The notes beneath the pieces were generated by a model. The model saw nothing but the letters and a program-made list of their open reading frames with translations. It made no database searches and was not told where the DNA came from. This document shows positions 37,697-51,167 of a DNA stretch of 64,000 nt, in pieces; position 1 is the first letter of the stretch, and every line of letters starts with the position of its first letter. The stretch comes from Xenopus tropicalis. Lineage: Eukaryota > Chordata > Amphibia > Anura > Pipidae. Made by a program: the position numbers and the translations under genes. The stretch is from NCBI RefSeq assembly GCF_000004195.4, contig NC_030679.2, positions 28,075,712 through 28,139,711 on the forward strand, in the 5' to 3' direction.

Positions 37697-38622
37697 TTAT
37701 TTATTTATATTTATTATAATATACAAGTTTTAGTGAGTCATGTGTATACATCACTAAGCTTGGATAATAACTGATGACATCACTAAGCACAAGGATATAA
37801 TTTACAGTTTGGTCCCATAGGGAAATGACAAAACTGTATATTATGTTTTTATATAAGAATGAGATATTTATTATTACAGTATTTTCATTTATTGATATAA
37901 GGGCTGATAAATGTCTGCACCACTTACATCGGGCATTATTCACATTATTCCCCAGTGGAACTTACTAAATTCATATAAAAAACATGCACATACTATCATC
38001 AGTATAAAGGAAACCAGGATAAATCCCAGGGCAGTGCTGCTTGGTCATTTTTCACTGCCAGTTGACAAAACAATATGTGAAATCAAAATATTATTATAGC
38101 CACAATCTGCATATAGAAAGAACACCATATTCTGTACTAATTTACTATTTATTTTTTGAAAACTAAGATATACATTTTTTTTAATACTTCTTATTAACTC
38201 CTGCCATATGTTCGGAACACTGCAGGAACAACAACTTTTACTATACTGGAAATACTGAACCAATATACATAGTTTCTACAGTATATTACAGTATTTTGCT
38301 GCCAGGCTATTAACCCCCTTGCTTACAACACAGAATCAATGTTGTGGGCAGGAAAAATGTTGAAAGGAGGATTTTTTATGCTCCTGCAACATACATCAAG
38401 TTAATAAACACAGGCTAACATGTATCCATTCTAACTTACAGGGGGACACGGAATGTACCATTATTTCAAGAAAAACTAAAAACAAGCTAAAATCCATCAA
38501 GTAAAAGAAACAAATGCAACTGTTAATGGTGCCAAAATACTTTCTGAGCATGTCACTGAGCATTTGTTACCACATACCTATTGTTTAACTACTGCAAATA
38601 TAATTCATAATTCTAGTCTCAC

Positions 38623-41067
38623 CTGGTTTAATTCATTAGTATTGGTTGCATTATTGGGCTCAGCATCACCTAAGAAATCGTTCCCCTGGGGATAATCCAT
38701 AGGCTTCATATAAGTAAAATAATTTTTTTCAGTAGCAGAAGGGAAACAAGCTTGATAACACTGTCCCTGTGATTCCGGGGGAGCCATCCTCACTTCCATG
38801 TATTTTAAAGTTCCGTCTGCATTCAGGTAAAGTGTTGGTTTATACTGGTCTGTGTAATTCTTGGCCTGGTATTTGCTTGAAAAACAAAATCCACAGCTAC
38901 TTCCATAATTGTCCCTTTTTAAGCATTTAACTAGCAGGATGATGAAAGTAATTAGAGAAACTACACTAATGGCAACCAATGAAATAATTAAGTACAAAGT
39001 CAAATTTGGGGATGTTTGAGAATTTGGGATCAAGTCCTGAGATTGCGGTAACTCTTGGGCAATGTTATCCACTAGATTTACAATTACTGAAACAGTCACT
39101 GTCAAACTTGGTTCCCCGTGGTCACTGACTGAAATTACAAGATGCTGCTCAGTATTATCCATTTCATGGAAACTTCGAATTATTCTTATTTCTCCTGTAT
39201 ATGGAGAGATCTGAAATAAAGTTTGACTTGTAGGTTCAAGAATCCTGTACATAAGCCAAGCATTGTGCCCAGAGTCAAGATCCACTGCAGATATTTTGGT
39301 AACCAAATAACCAGCAGAAGCAGATTGTGGAATCTTCGTTTGGGATGTAAACTCCATTGAATTTTCTGGGTATAATATAGTGGGGGCATTGTCATTGATA
39401 TCCAAAATAAATATAAAAACTAATACATCTGAAGATAACTTTGGAGATCCAGAATCTTCCACCTTCACAGTTATTTGTAGAGTTTGAAAGGATTCATAAT
39501 CAAAGGATCTCTGGGAATAAATATCCCCATTATTTTTATTGATGTATACAAATGAATTTACAGAAGAACCATTGATTTGGTTTTCAGCAATAGAATAAGT
39601 CAGCTCTGAATTAGCTCCCACATCTGGATCAGTGGCAGAAACAGTACATAATAAAGTACCAGGTTCATTGTTTTCTTTTATATGGGCATTGTAAACAGAC
39701 TGAGAAAATGTGGGAGAATTATCATTAACATCAGATACATTGAGCACTACCACAGTCTGACTGCTCAAAGCAGGAGAACCTAAATCAGAAGCTGTAACAT
39801 GTATTGTATATTGTGCTGTCTTCTCTCTGTCCAAGAGTTCACTAGTCACCAATGAATATCTGCTTTTGAATGGCTGAATTTTAAAAGGCAAATTTGATGG
39901 TAGATCCAACTGTACCTCTCCGTTTTTCCCTGAGTCCTTATCTTTCACAGTAATAAATCCAACTGCAGTTCCTATAGGAGCATCCTCAGGCACTTCATTG
40001 GTCTTAGAGGTAAAAATTATTTCTGGGCTATTATCGTTTACATCTTCCACTTCAATCTGGACAAGACATCGCCCGTCTAGTTGTGGTGTGCCTTTATCCA
40101 TTGCTTTGACAAATAATTCATACAAATTTGACTCTTCAAAATCCACAACTGCTTTTATATAGATTTCCCCTGTCTTGGGATTCAAATCGAATATTTCTTT
40201 TGCTGCATCCGATGTGTGATGATCAAAAACATAACTAATTTCAGCATTAACTCCCTCATCTAGATCTGTTGCATTAAGCTTCATAACCATTGCCCTTAAA
40301 GGGAGGTTTTCAGGTAATGTGATTTTATAATTTGGCTGATCAAAATTTGGGGCATTGTCATTAAAATCTATGACAATGACTGTTATTTTGGTAGAACCAG
40401 ATCTTGGTTGTTCTCCCCCATCAAATGCAGTAAGCAATAGTTCATGTTGCCCTTTTTCCTCTCTATCTAAGTTTTTTTCAAGTACTAATTCTGCAATGAG
40501 TATCCCATCCTTCCGATTTTTTACAGACAATGAAAAGAATGGGTTTGGGTTAATCTTGTACTGGTTAATACCATTGATTCCTACATCTGAATCCCGAGCA
40601 GTATCTAGAGGAAATCTAACACCTGGATTTGCATATAGCTCTGTAATTTTAATAATTTGATTATCTGAATAAAAAGTGGGAGAATTATCATTAATGTCTA
40701 ATATTTCTATTTCTATACTGAAGAGCTCAAAAGGATTTTCGGTGCCTAGCTCCAAGGGCAATAAACATGTTAAGCTGGAACCACACAGGCTCTCTCTGTC
40801 GATCCTATCTCTAACAGTCAAAGCTCCGGTTTTCTGCTCAACAAAAAAATATCTGCCGTTTCCATCAGATCCCAAACTCAGTCTACGTTTCTCAATCTCT
40901 TCCAGGTTTAACCCCAGGTCCTGAGCCACATTCCCTACCAACGTTCCTGGCTCTGACTCCTCTGCAATAGAATATCGAAGCTGCCCAGAGACCCAGCCCC
41001 AGCTATAAAGGAAATAGAAATATACTACTTGCCATTTCCAATCCTTTCCTGGGCTTTGGAAGTCCAT
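38623..41067 (-). CDS. pcdhg: Clustered protocadherin variable exon E (gamma-type, second subfamily)
   Basis: An 815-residue variable exon. It starts MDFQSPGKDWKW; the signal peptide ends WVSG; EC1 carries C-X5-C (CGSSLTC). Linkers are DINDNSP, DFNDNAP, DVNDNSP, DVNDNSP and DINDNAP. The membrane helix (LYLIISLVAISVVSLITFII) is followed by a tail with GSSCGFCF, DGTLKYMEVRM and FTYMKPMDYPQ. Phase-0 donor AACCAG|GTGAGA follows NELNQ; read-through adds VRLEL. EC4 to the tail is nearly identical to F and G, while EC1-EC3 differ. The DNA of the signal-peptide end is shared with exons A-D, confirming common descent. Confidence 0.93.
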
Positions 41068-41350
41068 ATCTTAGATCCCTTTATTCAAATATTATAGAAT
41101 ATAGATCCTTTTAAAAATCCATGTGTCTTTTTGGCTGTTGATCCTTTGACAAAAAAATAATCCTTTCTTTGCTGATAAATATCGCTGGAATTTTCATACC
41201 GACCGACACCAGCAGCCTATTCTTTGTTAGTCCGTGAAAAGATGGGAGGGTGTTTTGTGAGTCAAAGGGAGGAGTGTGGAGGTATAACATGATGAACACA
41301 TCTACTGGTGCAGCTTAAAAATGGTTGACAAGATTGCCCTCTTCTGGCAG
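41068..41350 (-). promoter_or_regulatory. Promoter region of exon E with CTCF/CSE-like motif at 41334-41350
   Basis: CTGCCAGAAGAGGGCAA lies on the sense strand 267 bp upstream of the ATG. A proximal block around 41200-41255 (CAGCAGCCTATTCTTTGTTAG, GATGGGAGG on the plus strand) is shared with exons F, G and H. Confidence 0.75.
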
Positions 41351-42056
41351 ATAGTGTTAACTTCACAATATATTTCAGACTAATTTGGAATATTACTTTT
41401 ACAACTATAAAAACATTTAGAAAATATCTAATGTTTGCTAGAAGTTTTATAAGTATTTGAAAATCCCAAACCACTAAATCCTACAAGTAAATAATTTTCC
41501 ATACAAATCAAAAGATTTCTTGTTTTTGTCTTTCAAATAATCTATGAAAATATGATAATTTCCTCTCACTTAGCAACCAATACAGTGTAAAAAACAGTGA
41601 CAACATTTACCACACAATGCCAAGTTTTGTTGCATAAAGACCTGAGCTCTGACAGTATGAACTCTCCATGATAATGTGCTTATTTTACACCTCAAAAGGA
41701 ATATCTCCCCAATAGTTGCTCTAGCACCAGAAGTTTGAGAATCTTTAGCAACACAACGCTCCATCAGACTGTTCTACATTGGCATCGCCTTCCAACAGAC
41801 AACAGTTTATCTCTCCGATATTCCAGTTTGCTACAGTTATGTAGTCATGTAATCTGAGTTTGTATGTCCCTTAGGCAGTCTCTCTCTGCACCTTTAGGTC
41901 TTTACAGTACATGGCTGCATTTTGAGTCTTTTTTACAATGTTTGTAATTTTTGTAATTTAAGCAGCATGTTTGCCCCTCCAACAGCCAGTCCTGCTAACA
42001 TTTTGTCCCTCCGTTAGATATTATATTTCTTCTAAAGTCTGAATTATTGTACAATA

Positions 42057-42967
42057 TGTAACCCTATCCTCACCGCTTCTGGCACTTTTGACAGTGTTAC
42101 ACTCCACGTGTGGCGCTCACCTGATGGCAAGGGACAAACCTGAATCACTCCACAGTGGTATTGGGAGAGACTGGGTACCTGGTACTTATTAGCGCAGTGC
42201 CTCCACCTAGTGGGATCCGGGAGTGCACCTACGGGTGGCTCCACTAGGAACAATAATAATGCACACACAGTACTTGATAAACTAAATTTTTATCTGAAAT
42301 AAAGGGGAAACTAATACACATAACACTCCTATCAAAGTGGCAGTAAGGGCCTTACTAACTATCTTTGCCAGCGCAAGCTATCTCACTAACTATGTAAAGT
42401 CCTTTAGCTCAGTCCAAAGGAAACAGTTTATATACTTTAAATCTTCAAGCACTCCTTACTTTCACTTTAATTATACTCACTCCAGGAATCTCTTTGGGCG
42501 ATTCACACAGAACCTTCAGGCGAGTCCAGCACCTACAAAAATGCAGTGCGACTACTAGCCCCTTTAGGTACTCAGATGGGATTCCCCTGCAGGTGTTTGT
42601 TCCTCCAGTCAGGACTCTTCACAGGATCTCTGTCTCTCAAGGTACAGGATCTGCCTTCCCTGTACCAGCCTGCTCCAAAAGACAGCTTCTTGTTATGCTA
42701 CTCCTCTGTCTGAGCCCACTTGCAGCTTCTGGAGCTCTGGAACTTTCTCTCTCCTCCTCCTGACTTCCTCTGCCAGGCTTTCCAACTTCCCTTTCCTTTC
42801 TGTGGCTCCCAGGCTGCTTTGCAACTTCCTGCAGCCCTGAGCTTGCTATTCAACTTGTTGCTAGGCAGCAGCTCACCACACACAGACACAGTCTCAGTGC
42901 CTGCTCCCCTACAGGGAACAGCAGCAGGAGGGGGGTAAGTGCAGGGACTCAGCACTACCTCCCTACA
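42057..42967. mobile_element. Solo-LTR-like element, 911 bp, TGTA...TACA ends
   Basis: The segment interrupts sequence that is continuous in the G-H interval (near 59145). It starts TGTAACCCTATCC, ends CTCCCTACA and is flanked by AATA (42053-42056 and 42968-42971). TG...CA ends, a 4-bp duplication and no coding frame suit a solo LTR. It is clearly more GC-rich than its surroundings. An AATAAA occurs near 42297. Its internal region was not found, so the orientation and family remain open. Confidence 0.6.
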
Positions 42968-44201
42968 AATATATAGATCAAGTACGGCAAATAGAGATAT
43001 TAAATGCCACAAGAGATCTGTTATCTAGAAAAAGATACTACTCCTCTAGCTTCAAGATCATAGATTCTCACAAATATTCTACCAAATATTTTAATGGCTT
43101 ACTGAAACAGTAGCTTTTTTTGCTGCACAAACCACCATTTGTTGGGACTGGAAAAGCTACTTAATTTTGATGGGATGTAAATTACTTTACTTTGTTTTTC
43201 TTACACAGCCTTTCTTTCACTGGTTATTTTTGGCTCACTGTTTAGAAAGACCTCAAACAGCTCAGTTCCACCAAACTTTGAAATCTGAGAAATCATATAT
43301 TTTATATTAATTCCTGTCTCTACATATTAGGAGGCTTAATGAGGTTTGGGTTTAATATCTGGTACTGACTCCTAAGTCAAAATATTAAGTCCTTGGGCAA
43401 TTCCAATAATTTCCCAACACCCACAAGACCAATTTTATGGTTGTAACATTCTGGGTTAGAGATTTGATGCACAGGAAAAATGTAATCCTGTAATACATAT
43501 AATGGTTAAAAGCACTTATGAATAATGCAAAGAATAATTACAGCCATATATATTTTCTACTTAAATAGAGATTGAATCACAATATCAACTTTAACCTAAG
43601 ACTCGTACAATATGTCAACAAATAAACACTGTTGTTAGACACTTATTACAGTACCCAGTCTCGAAGTTAACATGGACAAATGCTGCTCCTCAGAAATGTT
43701 CATTTGCTGAGTATATTATTTATAGTACAATAATGATGCAGTTTAAACATTTAACCCAATAAGAAACATAGTCAAAGTATCTCAAACTGTGTGTGCTAAA
43801 ATACTGCCAGATCTTTATTTAATAACTGAAAAAATGTCAACTTTTTTATTTTGTTAGTTTTAGAAGTTTACAACAGACAACAGTTTGCAAATATGAAGCT
43901 ATAACTTTATTTTTCTTCAAATGTTTTAAAAAAAAAAATAAAAAAAAATGTCAAAACAGATTAAAGGGTTCCTTTGTGTGGTCTCACAGTTCAATAACTA
44001 CCAATCTGTAAAACAGATGAGAAATGTTTCCTGTACAGAAATGCAGTAGTGACTGGCATCACTATATTTGTGCCTAATATACACTTTTCACTTTGTATTG
44101 TTGCTATATTATATTTAAATACATTTTTTATTTTTATATTTGGATAACATAGGGTCTACTGTATCTTAAAAATTGAATTCTAGTTTTATAATCCTTCATT
44201 A

Positions 44202-44321
44202 GCCAGCACAAAACAGCATGCACTCGTCGGACTCCAGGACAGTGGATAAAATTTCAAAAAAGCTTTATTAAAGATAAAAACCTAACATGTTTCGTGTGAC
44301 TGCACAGCTATTCCTCCATTA
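44202..44321 (-). mobile_element. Short retro-insertion, LINE/SINE 3'-end-like
   Basis: The segment splits a site that is whole in the F-G and G-H intervals (TCCTCCATTAATGA near 59728). The target duplication is TCCTTCATTA (44192-44201) and TCCTCCATTA (44312-44321). Read on the minus strand it contains TTTAATAAAGCTTTTTTGAA and CCACTGTCCTGGAGTCCGA, typical of the 3' end of a frog LINE or SINE. Confidence 0.6.
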
Positions 44322-45429
44322 ATGAGAATGTCCCCTTCAGTTTTACACACCAATTCATACAGTTAAGAAATGTTGAATAGGTAATAGTTTATACCAAAAT
44401 ATCAGTGTATCAGAGTATTTACTGTCTGCAAATGAATACTTAGCGCTAGGTCCTGTTACATAAACTGTATAAATATTGTGTGCACTACAGTTATTAATCA
44501 ATAGCATTTTATCAGTACTCTATAAAATAATCTCAGCATAATGTCAGCATATCTGGTGTCAGCCACTTCTTCCTGAGGTGTTTTTATGCCGTCATCAGGG
44601 GAGGTGTAGCTGAATTAGGTCATATACCTTTTATGCCTAACATATTATATATATTGCCATTTCAGGGTTCAGGGTTTGTCCAAACAGGACAAATTAACAG
44701 GGTAGTATACTTTTTTAATTGCCCCATAATAAACATATGATGTAATTATGTGGACAAAATAAAAATGACAGGGAACCGTGTCAATAAGTTAGCCATAAAT
44801 AGCATGTTACCTAATTCAGCCACACCTCCTTTTATGAAATGTCCAATGACGCTTAACGCTTCAGGAGGGAGTGGCTGACACAAGGTATGCTAAAAGAGGG
44901 AAAACACTGCCGTGCGGTATGCCGGATTTTAAAAATGTCATGTTTGTTGTGAATTGCTGAGATTGTTTTGCACTAATAAATTGCTGTAAGTAACTGTGCA
45001 TAATATTTATTTGGTTAATAATGCTAGTAGTTCACTTGCTTTCTATTTTCCTTGTAGGATAACTGCATGTATTAAACAAAAGACAATTTAGTATTCAAAA
45101 TAATGTATTAGATGCTTACGAAAAGTTATGATTAAAGCCATGACAATTATAAACATGCTATCTTAGAACTGATTTGCCCATATACAGGGCTGGATTAATG
45201 GCCTAAAGGGGCGTAGAGCTGTAAAATGTTAATTTGCCTACTGGTAAAATAAAATAATGGCACATTTTGTGTATCACTGAAATCTGCCTAAACCACACCT
45301 ACTTTTATAGACGATTCCTACTTTTGCAGTCACTAAATATATTTTTTGCAGGATTTGTCCAATGTACAATCTAAAATGGCATCATGACCACCACGAAAAA
45401 TTGGTTAAACAGCACAATCTGACCACATC

Positions 45430-45710
45430 AATAAACAATGTGACTTCATTCCAGCATTAAATGGTACAGTGACCTCTAGCATTAAATGTCACATTGACAC
45501 ATAGCATTAAGGGCACAGTGTCCTACAGCATCAAATGACACTTACATTACATAGCACGTAATCTCTCAGAATCAAAAAGACACCAGTTCTTCCAGTACTA
45601 AAAGGCATAGTAACCCATAGAATGAAAGGTTATACATAAAACAATGACACATAATATTCATTTATTCAATTACCAACCCTCAGAATTAAATGGTACAGTG
45701 ACTCCTTGTG
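45430..45710. repeat. Degenerate 25-30 bp tandem repeat (unit like AGCATTAAATGGTACAGTGAC)
   Basis: Copies of CATTAAATGGTACAGTGACC, CATTAAATGTCACATTGACA, CATTAAGGGCACAGTGTCC and CATCAAATGACAC follow one another. A matching array lies in each of the next two intervals, so the array predates the duplication of units E-G. Confidence 0.7.
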
Positions 45711-46228
45711 AATTCTTCCATCATGGAAAATACATGGATAAATCCGGAATGCTGTATTTCACTGCTTTCTAAAAAAAATACTGAGAATTTGTAAATTGGA
45801 CCCTGTGTAATAAATTAAAATGAGGTGTAAGACGGTGAATGAATGTGAAAAAATGTAGTAGTGCTATTCAAACTAGGATTACATTGTCCATTTTAAAACA
45901 TTCTACTATTGAAGCAATGAATTATTCTAATGCAGTCCACCCCAAACTACAGAGACATCAGGTAAATGGCAAAATGATTATAGACAGGTTCAACTTTATA
46001 AATGTAAAATATTTTTACTGATCATTTATGAAATCAATGAAATTTCCATATAGCTTTTTGCTGATAAAAACAGTCCAAGAAAAGAAAGGTGTAAGATTTT
46101 TAAATATAAATGTTTGGAACGCAAAGCAAACATTTTTCCTTTTCGTGACAACTGAACCACTGGAGTATACTGTTCCACTGCAGCCTACAGATGAGCTTCA
46201 ATTAGCTGCTTTAATTAGTAACAATATT

Positions 46229-46720
46229 GGGCCCGATTCACTAAAGTCCGAAATAAGGAGTGCTATTTATAGCATGCGTTAAAAATCTTATCACTTCTTA
46301 TTTTTCGCTCGATTCACTAAAAGGACACTTGTCATAATTAAGAAGCGATGTTCTTGGCGTTATTTATCTTGCGACGACATATTTTCAAGCAATATATTAC
46401 GCAGCGCACAACATATTACGCAGCGCACAACATATTACGCAGCGTGCGATATATTACCCACGTAACCATTACTTTCTGAAGACTACCGTTCTGAAAATTT
46501 TGCGCTCTGCGTAAAATATCGCGTGCTGCGTAATATGTTGTGCGCTGCGTAATATATTGCTTGAAAATATGTTGTCGCAAGATAAATAACGCCAAGAACA
46601 TCGCTTCTTAATTATGACAAGTGTCCTTTTAGTGAATCGAGTGAAAAATAAGAAGTGATAAGATTTTTAACGCATGCTATAAATAGCACTCCTTAGTTCG
46701 GACTTTAGTGAATCGGGCCC
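46229..46720. mobile_element. Foldback MITE, almost fully palindromic (GGGCCCGATTCACTAAAG ends)
   Basis: The two halves are inverse copies over about 190 bp each, beginning GGGCCCGATTCACTAAAG. Around the centre, a repeat of about 20 bp containing TATTACGCAGCGCAC occurs three times in the left arm and in inverse form on the right. The F-G interval lacks it at the matching site near 53607. I could not fix a target duplication. There is no coding capacity; it is probably a non-autonomous DNA transposon. Confidence 0.85.
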
Positions 46721-47213
46721 CTTGTTTCCTATTCAAGCTAACAGATGTGGGAGCTTCTTTGCCAACTAAAATGCACTTACGGAAATGTTGCCCACTGACA
46801 AATATCTGAGCACTTTGAAGATGCTGGGCATCATTTATATTAGTCCCTGCCCCAGTGGAGCTTACTAAGTCCCCTATTAAAAACACAAAAACTATGGTCA
46901 GTATAGGGGAAAATGAAAAAAAAACCCAGGAAAAATCCCAAGGCACTGCTGCATACCTAGTTTTCATTGGCAATTTATAAGTCAATATGAGTTATGAATC
47001 TAAAATCAGTATATTTTCAAAGTCACAATCTACATGTAGAAAGAATATCATATTCTGTACTATTTATTGTATAAAACTTACATGAAAAACAAAAAAAGAA
47101 AAACAAATGCAACTGTTAATGGTACCACAAATCCTCTCTAAGTATAAATGCAATTTTTTCGTTACCACATAATCTTTTTTAGATAGAATTGTAACCCATA
47201 TTTCTAGTCTCAC

Positions 47214-49658
47214 CTGGTTTAATTCATTAGTTTTGGTTTCAGTATTTATCTCAGCATCACCTAAGAAATCGTTCCCCTGGGGATAATCCATAGGCTTCAT
47301 ATATGTAAAATAATTTTTTTCAGTAGCAGAAGGGAAACAAGCTTGATAACACTGTCCCTGTGATTCCGGGGGAGCCATCCTCACTTCCATGTATTTTAAG
47401 GTTCCGTCTGCATTCAAGTAAAGTGTTGGTTTATACTGGTCTGTGTAATTCTTGGCCTGGTATTTGCTTGAAAAACAAAATCCACAGCTACTTCCATAAT
47501 TGTCCCTTTTTAAGCATTTAACTAGCAGGATGATGAAAGTAATAAGAGAAACTACACTAATGGCAACCAATGAAATGATTAAGTACAAAGTCAAATTTGG
47601 TGCTGATTGAGAATTTGGGATCAAGTCCTGAGATTGCGGTAACTCTTGGGCAATGTTATCCACTAGATTTACAATTACTGAAACAGTCGCTGACAAACTT
47701 GGTTCCCCGTGGTCACTGACAGAAATGACAAGATGCTGCTCAGTATTATCCATTTCATGGAAACTTCGAATTATTCTTATTTCTCCTGTATATGGAGAGA
47801 TCTGAAATAAAGTTTGACTTGTAGGTTCAAGAATCCTGTACATAAGCCAAGCATTGTGCCCAGAGTCAAGATCCACTGCAGATATTTTGGTAACCAAATA
47901 ACCAGCAGAAGCAGATTGTGGAATCTTCGTTTGGGATGTAAACTCCATTGAATTTTCTGGGTATAATATAGTGGGGGCATTGTCATTGACATCCAAAATA
48001 AATATAAAAACGAATACATCTGAAGATAACTTTGGAGATCCAGAATCTTCCACCTTCACCGTTATTTGTAGAGTTTGAAAAGATTCATAATCAAAGGATC
48101 TCTGGGAATAAATATCCCCATTATTTTTATTGATGTATACAAATGAATTTACAGAAGAACCATTGATTTGGTTTTCAGCAATAGAATAAGTCAGCTCCGA
48201 ATTAGCTCCCACATCTGGATCAGTGGCAGAGACAGTACATAATAAAGTACCAGGTTCATTGTTTTCTTTTATATGGGCATTGTAAACAGGCTGAGAAAAT
48301 GTGGGAGAATTATCATTGACATCAGATACATTGAGCACTATCACAGTCTGACTGCTCAAAGCAGGAGAACCTAAATCAGAAGCTGTAACATGTATTGTAT
48401 ATTGTGCTGTCTTCTCTCTGTCCAAATGTTCACTAGTCACCAATGAATATCTGCTTTTGAATGGCTGAATTTTAAAAGGCAAATTTGATGGTAGATCCAA
48501 CTGTACCTCTCCGTTTTTCCCTGAGTCCTTATCTTTCACAGTAATAAATCCAACTGCAGTTCCTATAGGAGCATCCTCAGGCACTTCATTGGTCTTAGAG
48601 GTAAAAATTATTTCTGGGCTATTATCATTTACATCTTCCACTTCAATCTGGACAAGACACCGTCCCTCTAGTTGTGGTGTGCCTTTGTCTATTGCTTTGA
48701 TAAATAATTCATAAAAATATGACTCTTCAAAATCTACAACTGCTTTTATATAGATTTCCCCTGTGTTTGGATTCAAATCAAATATTTCTTTTGCTGCAGT
48801 TGATGTGTGATGGCCAAAAAGATAACTAATTTCAGCATTAACTCCCTCATCTATATCTGTGGCATTAAGCTTCTTTACCATTGTTCTCAATGGGAGGTTT
48901 TCAGGTAAAGTGATTTTATAATTTGGCTGATCAAACACTGGGACATTGTCATTAAAATCTATGACAATGACTGTTATTTTGGTAGAACCAGATCTTGGTT
49001 GTTCTCCCCCATCAAAAGCAGTAAGCAATAGTTCATGTTGCCCTTTTTCCTCTCTATCTAAGCTTTTTTCGAGTACTAATTCTGCAATGAGTATCCCATC
49101 CTTCCGATTCATTACAGACAATGAAAAGAATGGGTTTGGGTTAATCTTGTACTGGTTAATACCATTGATTCCTACATCTGAATCCTCAGCAGTATCTAGA
49201 GGAAATCTAACACCTGGATTTGCATATAGCTCTGTAATTTTTATAATTTGGTTATCTGAAAAAAAAGTGGGAGAATTGTCATTGATGTCTAATATTTCTA
49301 TCTCTATACTGAAGAGCTCAAAAGGATTTTCAGTGCCTAGTTCCAAGGGCAATAAACACGTTAAGCTAGAACTGCACAGACTTTCTCTGTCGATCCTATC
49401 TCTAACAGTCAAAGCTCCGGTTTTCTGCTCAACAAAAAAATATCTGCTGTTTCCATTAGATCCCAAACTCAGTCTACGTTTCTCAATATCTGCCAGGTTA
49501 AAAACCAGATCCTGAGCCACATTCCCTACCAATGTTCCTATGTCTGACTCCTCTGCAATAGAATATCGAAGCTGCCCAGAGACCCAGCCCCAGCTATAAA
49601 GGAAAAAGAAATATACTACTTGCCATTTCCATTCCTTTCCTGGGCTTTGGAAGTCCAT
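47214..49658 (-). CDS. pcdhg: Clustered protocadherin variable exon F (gamma-type, second subfamily)
   Basis: An 815-residue variable exon starting MDFQSPGKEWKW. Signal peptide, EC1 with C-X5-C (CSSSLTC), six cadherin repeats, membrane helix and tail match exon E. The main differences are in EC1-EC3, such as SDIGTLVGNV in EC1 and LFGHHTSTAAK in EC3. The open frame continues 49 codons beyond the phase-0 donor AACCAG|GTGAGA, to a stop at 47064; that extension looks like intron (hydrophobic, no counterpart in E) and is left out. No frame damage is seen. Confidence 0.93.
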
Positions 49659-49940
49659 ATCTTAGATCCCTTTATTCAAATATAATAGAATATAGATCCT
49701 TTTAGAAATCCATGTGTTTATTCTGCTGTTGATCCTTTGACAAAAAAATAATCCTTTCTTTGCTAAAAAATATCCGGGGAAATTTCATACCGACCGACAT
49801 CAGCAGCCTATTCTTTGTTAGTCAGTGAAAAGATGGGAGGGTGTTTTTGTCATGAGAGGAGGAGTGTGGAGGTATAACATGATGAACACATCTAGTGGTG
49901 CAGCCTAAAAATGGTTGACAAGATTGCCCTCTTCTGGCTG
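49659..49940 (-). promoter_or_regulatory. Promoter region of exon F with CTCF/CSE-like motif at 49924-49940
   Basis: CAGCCAGAAGAGGGCAA on the sense strand, 266 bp upstream of the ATG. The proximal block at about 49800-49865 is shared with E and G. Confidence 0.75.
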
Positions 49941-50959
49941 ATAGTGTTAACTTCACCAAATATTTCAGATGAAGGAATAAAGACTTTATTTGGAATATTT
50001 ACTTTTTTACTATAACAGACATAATAAGGTTTAGAAAGATAGCTAATTAGAATTATTTGAAAATTCCAAACTGCTAAATACAAGTACATTATTTATAATA
50101 CAATTTAAAAGATTTTTTGTTTTTGTTTTGAAATAATATACAAAAATATATCACTACTAGTATCCTCTCATTTTGTAGCATGCAACGCTAAGTCACTTTG
50201 TCAATCAGCCCTCAACGACATCAGACCGGACTCTCCATGCCAGCACCAACTTTGCAACAGTTCTTTCTAATTATGGTCCTCCTTTCTTACTATGCACAAA
50301 ACCTCACCTCCATGACAACTTGCTCTTTTATTCCACATCCAAAGGAATGTCTCCCCAACAGTTGCTCTAGCACCAGGGATTTATGAATCTTTAGCAGTAA
50401 ACTGCCCATTAGTGTGCTTCCCTGACAGACTGTTCTACATTGGAATCACTCTCCAGAAGGCCAAAACAGCCTTTCTTTTACTAGTTATTTTAGGAAGTCC
50501 TAAAACTTCAAGACCTATAAAAAAAATCATATATTTTAGTAATTCCTGTCTTTACATGTTAAGGGGTATTTTTTCTGGATCGGTGCTTGGCTGACTTATC
50601 GAGATCTGGGCTTTATATCTGGTACTGACTCCTGAGTGAAAACATTATGTTCTTGGGTAATTCCCTTAATCTCTCAACACCTACAAGACAAGTTTAGGTT
50701 GTTATTTATCTGGCACAGAGGCTTGGTGCACAGGAAAAGTTTAATCCTGCAATGCATATAATTGGTAGAACCATTGTAGTATAATGCAAAGAATAATTAC
50801 AGTATTATTACATTATCTGCAAAAATAGAGGCTTGATCACAATACCATATTATATTAATATATTGTTCAATATATCAACAAATGAAAACTAGTTCGTTGT
50901 GCAGAGTACATTATTTATAGTACAAAAGTGATGCAGTTTAGCCATTTGACCCAATATAT

Positions 50960-51167
50960 ATTGGATTTTTTCAAATAAATTTTTTCACTAATCGCTAAGT
51001 CCTTGTGCGTGCGGCTCTCTGTCCTTTTATTGTTGTCATATATATATATATATATATATATATATCAAACTCAACAGTAGAAAGCACTCACAGCTATAGC
51101 ATCAATCAAGTCAGTGATTTATTTCAGCATAACATCTACGCGTTTCGATCACCACAGGATCGTTACA

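Larger units (their letters stand above)
33534..38604. other. Non-coding interval between exons D and E, boundary of the two subfamilies
   Basis: No gene was recognised. The interval holds an orphan promoter-like motif (35655-35671) within a roughly 115-bp direct duplication (35430-35640), an AT microsatellite at 36355-36378, an imperfect hairpin at 37617-37696 and a short CATCACTAAGC direct repeat near 37750-37785. The right part (from about 37900) is paralogous to the flanks of exons F and G: the segment around 38100 with AAACAAAAACCATATTCTGTACT-like sequence recurs near 47040 and 54330. Confidence 0.6.
41351..47213. other. Non-coding interval between exons E and F
   Basis: Paralogous to the F-G and G-H intervals over most of its length (for example 43790-44180 matches 51290-51580 and 59420-59720). 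Insertions and repeats are listed separately. A low-complexity A-rich patch lies at 43927-43950. No gene is supported. Confidence 0.65.

Noticed and set aside
42720..42938. Plus-strand frame of 72 codons, Leu/Pro/Ser-rich
   Set aside because: It lies inside the LTR-like element and reflects its pyrimidine-rich base composition.
46380..46560. Spaced direct repeats near 46400 as a possible CRISPR-like array
   Set aside because: They are adjacent copies within a palindromic transposon in a vertebrate genome, with no unique spacers.
48946..49515. 189-codon plus-strand open frame inside exon F, with shorter versions in E, G and H
   Set aside because: It is antisense to conserved cadherin codons and breaks up in the sister exons; a shadow of the real frame.
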